DNA from: Saussurea involucrata
Taxonomy: Eukaryota; Streptophyta; Magnoliopsida; Asterales; Asteraceae
DNA: 64,000 nt
NCBI GenBank assembly: GCA_033807775.1
Contig: CM066321.1
Coordinates: 39,780,850-39,844,849 of the forward strand
Reading direction: 5' to 3'
In this document: piece after piece, positions 55,324 through 63,900 of the stretch
Layout of the letters: each line of letters opens with the position of its first letter
Position numbering within the stretch: position 1 is the first letter of the stretch
The notes under the pieces: generated by a model
Told to the model about the DNA's origin: nothing
The model's input: only the letters and a program-made list of their open reading frames with translations
Database searches by the model: none
Translations under genes and position numbers: made by a program

Positions 55324-55733
55324 CTAGTCATTAACGCATAAGCTTGGATCCAATCCCAGACTTTGATTGAGAATCCTTTTTACAAGGTATCTTGCCATTT
55401 TAGAGTCTTTGTCACTCACCAACTTAGCATGCAGCATTCCTTTCAACTTTTGCATGTTGTGCTTGTATACAACATCCACCAAATAATATTCATGAAATGT
55501 ATTGTCAAGAGAGATGACATACACTCCACAATTCTCAATGAGCATCCAGTTGGTAATGACTTGAAAATTCCTTGCCATCAAATGCTGAACTGCTTCTGGT
55601 TTGAACATTAAGCACAAGTATTCAAGAACCATCTTTGTGATAGACATACCTTGCTCTGTCAGCATGTTTCCATATAGCCTCATTCCCACCTTGAACATCT
55701 CTTCCATACTTAGCATATCTTCAGTTCCCAACA
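55324..55733 (-). pseudogene. Third C2 body: accessory-ORF C-terminus fused to an LTR tail
   Basis: Encodes the last ~125 residues of the accessory ORF (EEMFKVGMRLYGNM to SLCVND). At about 55704-55707 it joins the final 30 bp of a C2 LTR. CCA is present on both sides of the break, a 3-base microhomology. Its apparent start codon lies in LTR sequence, so the 135-aa frame is a chance fusion. Confidence 0.88.
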
Positions 55734-55738
55734 GTTAT

Positions 55739-56028
55739 AGCCGTTGTCCATTAATGACTTTGACTCCTGCATTAAACACTTAAAAACAAATATAACAGTT
55801 GTATAACGCGTTAATCGGTCGAGGTCGCATTGTTTTATGCGACGGTCGTGCGGAACGGGCGACGTCGAGGTCGAGTGTCGTGAGGAACTCTCGACTTACC
55901 TTTTAGGAGGGACGACGGAGGTTTTTTGGGCCTTTGTCGGGACCTTATCTTAATACAAGATATAGCTTCATAACATGTGTCTTACCTTTTCTGGTCGTGG
56001 TCGAGACCTCTGAAATTTTTCCCAAACA
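55739..56028 (-). repeat. T2 5' LTR, right part
   Basis: Resumes the T2 LTR exactly after the second GTTAT and ends CCCAAACA before the CTCGT duplication. Confidence 0.94.
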
Positions 56029-56464
56029 CTCGTTTGATCCTTGCATTAGCTTCTTAGCGTGTTTTTGGGTATGACGAGGACTCGAGGGTCGAGACTGAGC
56101 ATACGATCGACGCTCTTCTCTATATTTAGGAGATGCTATGTTTTTTAACTTTGTATACTCGACCGTCGGTCGTTCCTATTTAATCGTTCGTTTCGTAAAT
56201 AAATTTCATCATTTTGTCGAATTTTTATTTCGATTTACATATGTCGTAGATAGATGTAATATCAACCGTATAACTTTGTTAAGTATAGAACGAGCGAAGA
56301 ATCGTGCGACTTAGGCATTCATAGCAATATAACGATTGAAATATCATACGTTTGACTTGTATTGATAGGCTCAATTATTGACGTGTTAGAACGTACAAAA
56401 TTTTTCTGAATCCAGAAACTCAGATCGAGAGGTCGCTCAAACCTTATGATCGTGTAACCAAATT
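56029..56464. other. T5 spacer downstream of integrase
   Basis: Non-coding. It contains words shared with the T1/T2 spacers (AATCGTGCGACTTAGGCAT, AAATTTTTCTGAA, GTGTGCCCCTGT), confirming it is the same region of an older family member. Confidence 0.6.
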
Positions 56465-57166
56465 TCATGATGAAATTTGAATCATGTGCCCCTGTGATAA
56501 AACAATCAAGTTACATGAGAGGAAGGTGATTTTAGAAAAAAAATACTTTTTCAAGTGCGTCGCATTCCAACTGCGTGGGATTTCTTGATTGTTGAGAGTC
56601 TGGAGTCGATAGGCTCCTTTACCAACGACTTCGGAGATGCGGTAATGACCTCCCCATTTAATAGAAAGCTTGCCGGCAATGAGTTCTTGAGTGTTTTGGA
56701 ACACTCGATGGAGGACATAATCGCCTTCTTGAAAAACTTTGACTTTGACGTGTTTATTGAAATGTCGCTCGACTGCTTGCTTCTGAGATGCCATTCTGAT
56801 CAAGGCTGATTCTCTAAGCTCCTCGAGGGCGTCGATATCATAATTTAAATCAATCATGTTGTGGTCGACGGAAGTATGCCTTGAAGTTGGGAGCTGGACT
56901 TCGATTGGCAGGACTGCTTCGCAACCGTAGACGAGAGAGAAAGGGGTTTGTCCTGTGGACGTGCGCGGTGTCGTGCGATTTGCCCATAGGACTGAAGGGA
57001 GTTCTTCGATCCATCTTCCTTTTGCAGCTTTTAACCTTTTCTTGATCGAAGCTATAATGGTCTTATTACTTGATTCAGCAAGTCCGTTCGCCTGAGGGTA
57101 TCTGGGAGTCGAGGTTGTTAACTTGATACTCCTGTCTTCGCAAAATTGTTGGGTCCTGTCGCTTAT
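56465..57166 (-). pseudogene. pol: T5 integrase C-terminal part (Tat-type gypsy)
   Basis: Minus-strand frame, open from the C4 insertion point to TGA or TAA at 56465. It carries the end of the integrase catalytic core, including the third catalytic residue in PQANGLAESSNKTI, then KGRWIEELPSVLWANRTTPR, TGQTPFSLVYGCEAVLPIE, and the C-terminal domain VFQEGDYVLHRV and KWGGHYRISEVVGKGAYRL, ending NQEIPRSWNATHLKKYFF. Integrase joins element DNA to the host chromosome. The upstream part is separated by C4 and lies beyond the window. This is the only gypsy pol sequence here. No stop is seen within the visible part. Confidence 0.92.
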
Positions 57167-57654
57167 TGTTAGATCTGAAGTTTTGTCAATAAACCAAGTG
57201 TTGAAGATCTGATAAGAAGGTTCAGAAGTTCTGAGAAGAAGAGTCAGAAGTTCTGAGAAGAAGAGTCAGAGATCTGAGAAAGAGAAGTCAGAAGTTCTGA
57301 GAAGCGTGATCAGAAGAATGTTCAGAAGTTCTGAACTACCTGTTCAGAACTTATGACGAGTTTCGTTACTTAGTAATGTGTAAACTAATTAGGACACGTG
57401 TTTTGTTCTTATTAGTCTTTCTTATTTGTACTGTAGCTTTAATATATCCGTTGCAGTATAAATAGAGTGGTTAGCACTACGTTGCTAACTGATTGATTTT
57501 CCCATATTACTTGTATTCATTCCTTGTAATCTTTGAGGTTATCTCTCTCTTAGATCTGTAATTCTGTGCATCATTGAATACAATTGGGCTTGATCATACA
57601 ATTTCTCAATTACTTCTTTCTATATTGATTGTAAGAATAGATCCTGCACTTTCA
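57167..57654 (+). repeat. C4 5' LTR (488 bp)
   Basis: Starts TGTTAGATCTG and ends CTGCACTTTCA. U3 (57205-57360) holds repeated TCAGAAGTTCTGA palindromes and variants. TATAAATA at 57457-57464 is the TATA box. Confidence 0.95.
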
Positions 57655-57656
57655 AT

Positions 57657-57668
57657 TGGTATCAGAGC
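57657..57668 (+). promoter_or_regulatory. C4 primer-binding site
   Basis: TGGTATCAGAGC two bases after the LTR, complementary to the initiator methionine tRNA. Confidence 0.95.
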
Positions 57669-57844
57669 CAATCAACAAACAAATTCGTTCAAGATTGTGA
57701 TTGCGAAGATCGATTGATCAATTTCTTGAAGATTTCTTGATTCATTCAAAATTCGATTCCGCTGCTAGGGCTAGTTCTTGAATTCTTAGCAATTCTTGAA
57801 TTACCTGCTACTTTTCGATCAAGAAAATCGAATTTGTCTTTCTG

Positions 57845-60800
57845 TTGAATTTTCTTACAATCATGTCTTCTAAAGAATATCTAGCCATGGGATCCGAAAC
57901 CAAACCGCCTGTTCTTATACCAGAAGAGTATCAGCAATGGAAAACTCGTATGATCCAATTCCTTGACAACATCGATGAAAATCTTATGATTTCTATTCGA
58001 GAAGGTCCAATCGAAGTATATATCGATGTCGCCGCAACCCCTGCTACAGAGACAACTCCAGAAATTCCAGCGACCAGAGTAAAGAAGAATTATTCCCAAT
58101 ACACTGCTGAACAGAAAAATAGGCATGCTATTGACAAAAGAGCAATTACTTTGATGACTTTGGCTGTCCCGAATGAGGTTCTTAACAGGATTGACAGTGG
58201 ATCATCAGCTAAAGAAATGTGGGACGAATTGGAAAGGCAAATGTTAGGAACTGTGAGATCTATTCAGGCAAAGTTAAATCAAAGCATAAATGCTTATGAA
58301 AGGTTCAAAGCAAAAGAGTCAGAAAGTTTGACACAGACATACAGTAAATTTTGCACTATTCTAAATGACTTGAGAAGAAATGGACTGAAGAAAACAAAAT
58401 CAGAAATAAATTACAAATTTCTGAACAGTCTAAATTCAGAATGGTCATCATTTGCCATAAGTCTGCAAATGAACAAGGATATGTGTGAAGAAGACTTAAA
58501 TGATTTGTTCTGTGTTCTTAATCAACATGAAGACTCTGTCAAGTTAGTTGTGGAAGAAAAGAAAAATGTTGCTGATCAGTTAGCATTCTTATCAAAATCC
58601 AAAGCAATCAAAGCAACCAAAAAGACTGCATATCTATCAGAAATACCGAGTCTGGAGGAATCTGACAAAGAAGAAGGATCAGAAGATGATGAAGATATCA
58701 AGATAATGGCTGAAAAGCTAGCTTTGCTGACAAATACTTTCAACAAAAGGTATGGGAAGGGCAGATTTCAAGGAAATTATAAGAGAGTTGGAAGTTCAGA
58801 TTATAAGAAGAAAGATGACAGAGAAGAAAATAAGATTGAAAAGAGAATAGAGAGAAGTGAAGAAAACAAGGAAGAGAAGGAAGAGAGAAAAGAAAAGAAT
58901 CTGTGTTTCAAGTGTGGAAAATCTGGCCATTATGCCAAGGATTGCAGAGTTAAAGTTGTGAAAGATTATGAATACTACACCAAGAAGGCTCAGCTTGCAA
59001 AGAAGAGAGATGACGAGAGTGCGCTATTGGCTGAACAGGAGAATTGGCTGTACTACACTTCTGATGAAGATGATCATATCAACTTTCCACAGATGCGAAG
59101 CTATATGGCAAAAATGAGGAATGAGGATGATTCTGATTTTGAAGATGCTGATTCTGAGTCATCTGCTGAGGTACATTCTTCACTTGAATTAGAGTTAATG
59201 ACACAGATTGGTGAAATGAAAACTGAATTTGCTAATCTAAGAAAACAGATAAAAGGAGAAAGAACTTTGGTTAACAAATTCAGAATTGAAAAAGAAGTAA
59301 TAAAAGAACAATATGAAGAATCTGAGGCTGAGAAACAGAAAGTTAAAGATGAAAATTCTGAATTGATGAAAAGGCTTTCTGAACTAAAAGTTGAGTTTTC
59401 AAAAATAAAGGATGAAAAAGGTGATTTACAAATAAAATTTGATATGTTATTTGAAGAAAGAAAGAATTTATACACCAAAATCAAAGAATTGGAAGATTTG
59501 AATTTGAAAAGAGGTCAGACTCAACAAACATTAAATCTTTTATTAAGCAATGTTAAAGATACAAGATTTTACAATCCAAAGAAGGGATTGGGATTGGAAG
59601 AAAATGTCATTTTAAAAAGAGCTCCAATACTTCAAGTTTCTAAGCCAAAAATCCCAGAAATTGTTGAAGTTTTCATAAGACCTGCTAGTTCTATAACAAG
59701 TTCTGACAATTTGCAAAGACCAAACTCTAAAAAGTCAGATGAGACAATTTCTGAGTCTAAAACAGAAAAGTCAGTTGGTTCAGAAGAAAAGGTTAAGAAA
59801 GAAGTTTCTAAACCAACAGATGAAAAGCCAAGATACAATGATACTAAATTCAAGTATGATTCCTTAAATGTCAGCTACAAAAATAAACAACCAAGTTTTT
59901 CATATCATGACATTGAGAGCATATTTGATACAAGTAAAAATTCTGAAACAGTCAATCAGAAGTCTGAAACTTCTAGTCAGGATTCTGAACTTTGTAGTCA
60001 GAATTCTGAGTCTAAAGATCAGACATCTGAGTCTGTAAATCAGAACTCTGACTCAGGTAGTCAGAAGTCTGATTCAACTGGATTTTCTGAAACAAAATCA
60101 GATGAATTTTTGCAACTTGAAAAGAGATTTAATCTTGTGAGTCAAGAACTTGAGGATTTAAGGAAAGCTTATGATGAACTTGAAAATGATTTCTGTGAGG
60201 TGGATATTAAACTTGAAGAAGCTTTGAAAGAAAAGAATATTTTTATTCAGAAAATAACAGAGCTTGAAAAACTGAAGACTGAGTATGATCTTTTTAAAAT
60301 TAATGCTTCAAGAGAAAATGATAAATTCTTTAATGAATCAAGTACATATGAAAAAGGTGAATCATCTAATTCTTCTAACAAAAAGAACTTGAATTTTTCA
60401 GAAAAAGAAGAAAGCAAAAGGAAAGATGATCTTGCAAAGTTGAATGATCTGAAAAGGGAACTTGAGAAGCTTAGAATGAAATCTACTTCTGAACTAAACG
60501 CTAGAAATTCTTGTAATAAGGGCAATTGTACTCTGAACAGTATAAATAAAAATGAAATGATCTATGTTTCAGATTTATTGTCACTTGCAAAGAAAAATCT
60601 TGTTTGTGTTAGATGTAAAAATGATTCATTCCAATATTCTCACAAATGTCAAGTCAAAATAACTTCTGTTTCATACATAAGAAAAGATATTCAGAAAGTT
60701 TCTGTTTCTCAAAATACAGAAAAGAAGAAAATTTCTGTTCCTCAGACTCAGAAGAAAGAAAAGATAAAAGAAAAGAAAGTTGAAAACATAGCAAAACCAA

Positions 60801-60988
60801 AAGTTACAACTCTCAAAAAGAATTTGAACAAACTTGTAAGCAGAAAATGTTCTGACTTCATAAAAGTTCAAGGAAAGTGGTGTTTGAAGAAAGATTTTGA
60901 GTGGAGAGTAAAAGGTACTAATGTTAAATCCAATGACAAAGCTAACAAAGATGGACCCATTCCAAAATGGGTACCTAAACCTAACTGA
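57845..60988 (+). CDS. gag: C4 gag (1047 aa)
   Basis: Intact structural protein that should form particles around element RNA. Residues ~15-235 are a UBN2-type domain (PEEYQQWKTRMIQFL, DKRAITLMTLAVPNEVLNRI, AKEMWDELERQML, LTQTYSKFCTILNDLR). A Lys/Glu-rich region follows, then a CCHC knuckle CFKCGKSGHYAKDC at ~353-366. Long coiled coils (~455-560 and ~755-900) flank a repeated Ser/Gln/Asn-rich linker (~697-745) encoded by CAGAANTCTGA words. A cysteine cluster CVRCKNDSFQYSHKC lies near residue 920. The end, PIPKWVPKPN, is the usual copia gag terminus. ATG 57845 is used; ATG 57863 (MSSKEYLAMG) is an equally plausible start. The long C-terminal extension is typical of Sirevirus gag. Confidence 0.95.
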   Translation: MNFLTIMSSKEYLAMGSETKPPVLIPEEYQQWKTRMIQFLDNIDENLMISIREGPIEVYIDVAATPATETTPEIPATRVKKNYSQYTAEQKNRHAIDKRAITLMTLAVPNEVLNRIDSGSSAKEMWDELERQMLGTVRSIQAKLNQSINAYERFKAKESESLTQTYSKFCTILNDLRRNGLKKTKSEINYKFLNSLNSEWSSFAISLQMNKDMCEEDLNDLFCVLNQHEDSVKLVVEEKKNVADQLAFLSKSKAIKATKKTAYLSEIPSLEESDKEEGSEDDEDIKIMAEKLALLTNTFNKRYGKGRFQGNYKRVGSSDYKKKDDREENKIEKRIERSEENKEEKEERKEKNLCFKCGKSGHYAKDCRVKVVKDYEYYTKKAQLAKKRDDESALLAEQENWLYYTSDEDDHINFPQMRSYMAKMRNEDDSDFEDADSESSAEVHSSLELELMTQIGEMKTEFANLRKQIKGERTLVNKFRIEKEVIKEQYEESEAEKQKVKDENSELMKRLSELKVEFSKIKDEKGDLQIKFDMLFEERKNLYTKIKELEDLNLKRGQTQQTLNLLLSNVKDTRFYNPKKGLGLEENVILKRAPILQVSKPKIPEIVEVFIRPASSITSSDNLQRPNSKKSDETISESKTEKSVGSEEKVKKEVSKPTDEKPRYNDTKFKYDSLNVSYKNKQPSFSYHDIESIFDTSKNSETVNQKSETSSQDSELCSQNSESKDQTSESVNQNSDSGSQKSDSTGFSETKSDEFLQLEKRFNLVSQELEDLRKAYDELENDFCEVDIKLEEALKEKNIFIQKITELEKLKTEYDLFKINASRENDKFFNESSTYEKGESSNSSNKKNLNFSEKEESKRKDDLAKLNDLKRELEKLRMKSTSELNARNSCNKGNCTLNSINKNEMIYVSDLLSLAKKNLVCVRCKNDSFQYSHKCQVKITSVSYIRKDIQKVSVSQNTEKKKISVPQTQKKEKIKEKKVENIAKPKVTTLKKNLNKLVSRKCSDFIKVQGKWCLKKDFEWRVKGTNVKSNDKANKDGPIPKWVPKPN

Positions 60989-63900
60989 TCCTTTTGCAGG
61001 GCTGTCATGTGTGGTTTTTAGATTCAGGAGCTTCAAGACACATGACAGGTCAGAAGTCTTTTCTATCAAACTTCACAGAAAAGGCTGGAGGAGCAGTAAA
61101 CTTTGGAAACAATAGCAAAGGTCAAGTCAAAGGTTATGGGGATTTAACTAAAGGGGATCTAACTATCCAAAAGGTTTTCTATGTTGAAGGATTACAACAC
61201 AATCTTTTCAGCATAAGTCAGTTTTTAGACAGTCTTTGTCAAATTAAGTTTCAAATAACAGGTTGCATGATTCTAACTGAAAATGATGTCAAAGTCTTCT
61301 GGGCCAAAAGACATATGGACTTATTTGTAGTTAATTTTTCAAAATTGAAAACATTAAATACAGTTTGTCTTTTATCAAAATCAACTGCAAATGAATGCTG
61401 GCTTTGGCACAGAAGATGTTCTCATCTGAATTTCAAAGATCTTAATAATCTTGTTGCAAAACATTTGGTTAAAGGCTTACCAAAGCTTAAATTTGAAAAA
61501 GAATCATTATGCTCAGCTTGTGAAATGGGCAAGATGAAAAAGAGTTCTCACAAATTAAAAATGGACTCATCTTGCAAAGCACCATTAGAAATGATTCATA
61601 CTGATCTTTGTGGTCCAATTTCAGTTCAATCGATGGGAGGAAAGAAATATATGCTTGTGATTGTTGATGAATTATCCAGATACACGTGGGTTGAGTTCCT
61701 AAGAGCTAAGTCAGAAGCTGCTACTACATTGATAAATTTTATCAAAAGGATTCAAGTTCTCTTACAACTTCAAGTTCAGAAAATCAGAAGTGATAATGGA
61801 ACGGAGTTCAGAAATGAGACTCTTCAGAATTTTTTAGAAAGTTCTGGGATTTCTCACAATTTTTCTGCTGTCAGAACTCCTCAACAAAATGGTGTTGTTG
61901 AAAGGAAGAATAGAACTCTAGTTGAAGCTGCGAGAACAATGCTGGCTTATGCAAATCTTCCTACTTTCCTATGGGCTGAAGCAATTGCAACTGCTTGTTT
62001 TACACAAAATAGAACTTTAATCAATAAGAGATTAAATAAGACTGCTTATGAACTGATAAATAAAAGAAAACCATTAATCAAATTCTTTCATATTTTTGGT
62101 TGCAGGTGCTATGTTCTCAGAGACAGAGAAAATCTTGCCAAATTCGATAAAAAGGCAGATGAAGGATACTTTGTGGGTTATTCTTTAACTTCCAAAGCAT
62201 TCAGAATCTACAATAGAAGAACCAAGAGGATGATGGAGAGCATAAATGTAACTTTTGATGAAGCCAGAATGCGGACTTCTGAACAAGACAGTTCAGAACT
62301 CATGCTGAACAAGACAAAAATGACTTCTGATACAAATTCTAATCCTATTTGTTCAGAACTCAATTTACTATTTAAGGATGCTTTTAGTGAACTAATTTCT
62401 GATTCTTATGCAGAATATGAAAACCCAAAGATGGTCAAAGAGATGAAAAATAAGACTCCAGTAATAGTTCAATCAACTGTAATTTCTGACAAAGGTCCAT
62501 CAGAGGAATGTCCAAATCTAATACATACAAGTGGTGAAAATTCTGAACCTTGTAATCAGAATTCTGATTCTTGTACTCAGAACTCTGAACAAGTCAATCA
62601 GAACTCTGACTTCATTGATCAGAACTCAAACTTGGATGCAACTCCTACTCATACGTCAGAACAAGGTGACAGTTCAGAATTACGAGCAATCATTGATGAG
62701 AATGATGCAAACAACAATTATTCAGAGATTGATGTACTCCCTAGTGCTAATAAATGGACTAAAAATCACCCTATTCATCAAGTAATAGGTGATCCATCAG
62801 CAGGAGTAAAGACAAGATCAGCTACAGCAAATGAAGCAATGTTTGCTGGTTTCTTAAGTGTAATTGAACCAAAGAAAGCTAATGAAGCCCTAGAGGATCC
62901 AGACTGGATTTCAGCAATGCAAGAGGAATTGCTTCAATTTGAAAGAAATAAAGTTTGGAGACTCATTCCAAAGCCTGAAGGTAAATCTATTATTGGAACT
63001 AAATGGGTGTTCAGAAACAAAAAGGATGAATCAGGTGTTGTCATCAGAAACAAGGCAAGATTGGTTGCTAAGGGATACTGTCAACAAGAGGGAATTGATT
63101 ATGATGAGACATTTGCACCAGTGGCAAGAATAGAGGCAATCAGAATATTTTTAGCCTATGCTGCACATAAAAACTTCAAGGTGTATCAAATGGATGTCAA
63201 ATCAGCCTTTCTAAATGGCAAACTTAATGAAGAGGTGTATGTCCATCAACCTGAAGGTTTTGTTGATCCAGAATTCCCTGATCATGTTTATATTTTAGAC
63301 AAAGCTTTATATGGTCTAAAACAAGCACCACGAGCCTGGTATGACACTCTTACTAAACACCTGTTAGGTTCAGGATTCAAGAAAGGTAAGATTGACACAA
63401 CTTTGTTTTTAAAGAAACAGGGTAATGATTTGATTCTGATTCAGATTTATGTTGATGACATAATATTTGGTTCTACCAGTCCAGAATTATGTGATAATAT
63501 TTCAAAAATCATGTCATCTGAATTTGAAATGAGCATGATGGGTGAACTGAATTTTTTCCTTGGTCTTCAAGTCAAACAACTACCAAAAGGTATTTTCATA
63601 AATCAAGGAAAATATGTCAGAGATATTCTGAAAAAGTTCAAAATGTCTGATTGTGCTTCTATGAGAACACCTATGGCAACTAACATAAAGTTAGATGCTG
63701 ATCTCAAAGGTGTTTCAGCAGATATCAAACTTTATAGAGGCATGATTGGATCATTACTTTATTTGACTGCAAGTAGACCAGATATCATGTTTTCTACCTG
63801 TTTCTGTGCTAGATTTCAATCTAACCCGAAAGAATCACATATGTTGGCTGTCAAAAGGATTTTAAGATATCTCAAAGGAACACCTGATCTAGGTTTATGG

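Larger units (their letters stand above)
40343..55733 (-). mobile_element. C2: tandem array of a non-autonomous copia element within one GTTAT duplication
   Basis: Order on plus coordinates: LTR 40343-41097, body A 41098-47397, LTR 47398-48171, body B 48172-54486, LTR 54487-55260, partial body 55261-55703, last 30 bp of an LTR 55704-55733. GTTAT lies at 40338-40342 and 55734-55738. Each full body, read on the minus strand, holds a primer site, gag, the start of protease, a minisatellite and an accessory ORF. Integrase, reverse transcriptase and RNase H are absent. Bodies A and B are nearly identical, so the duplication is recent. Confidence 0.95.
33237..56028 (-). mobile_element. T2: pol-less Tat-type element with CTCGT duplication, carrying C2 in its 5' LTR
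   Basis: Minus-strand element: 3' LTR 33237-34145, polypurine tract, antisense gene, spacer, gag-protease, primer site, and a 5' LTR split by C2 into 39719-40342 and 55739-56028 (914 bp joined). CTCGT lies at 33232-33236 and 56029-56033. It has the same plan as T1 and likewise lacks reverse transcriptase and integrase. In place of pol it has a filler shared with T3 but not with T1. It is inserted in T5. Confidence 0.95.
28201..57166 (-). mobile_element. T5: pol-bearing Tat-type gypsy element, broken by three later elements
   Basis: Minus-strand element seen in pieces: 3' LTR fragment 28201-28500, antisense-gene fragment about 32855-33236, spacer 56029-56464, and integrase 56465-57166, continuing beyond the C4 insertion and out of the window. 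It is broken by T3 (at 28501), T2 (at 33237) and C4 (at 57167). The bases before it are TAGAC; the partner copy is not visible. It differs from T1-T3 in still carrying integrase, so it belongs to, or derives from, an autonomous form of the family. LTR and antisense-gene parts between 28500 and about 32855 have been lost. Confidence 0.75.

Noticed and set aside
57205..57360. Heat-shock elements in the C4 LTR
   Set aside because: The repeated word is GAA-N-TTC with one base between half-sites. Canonical heat-shock elements need two (GAANNTTC).
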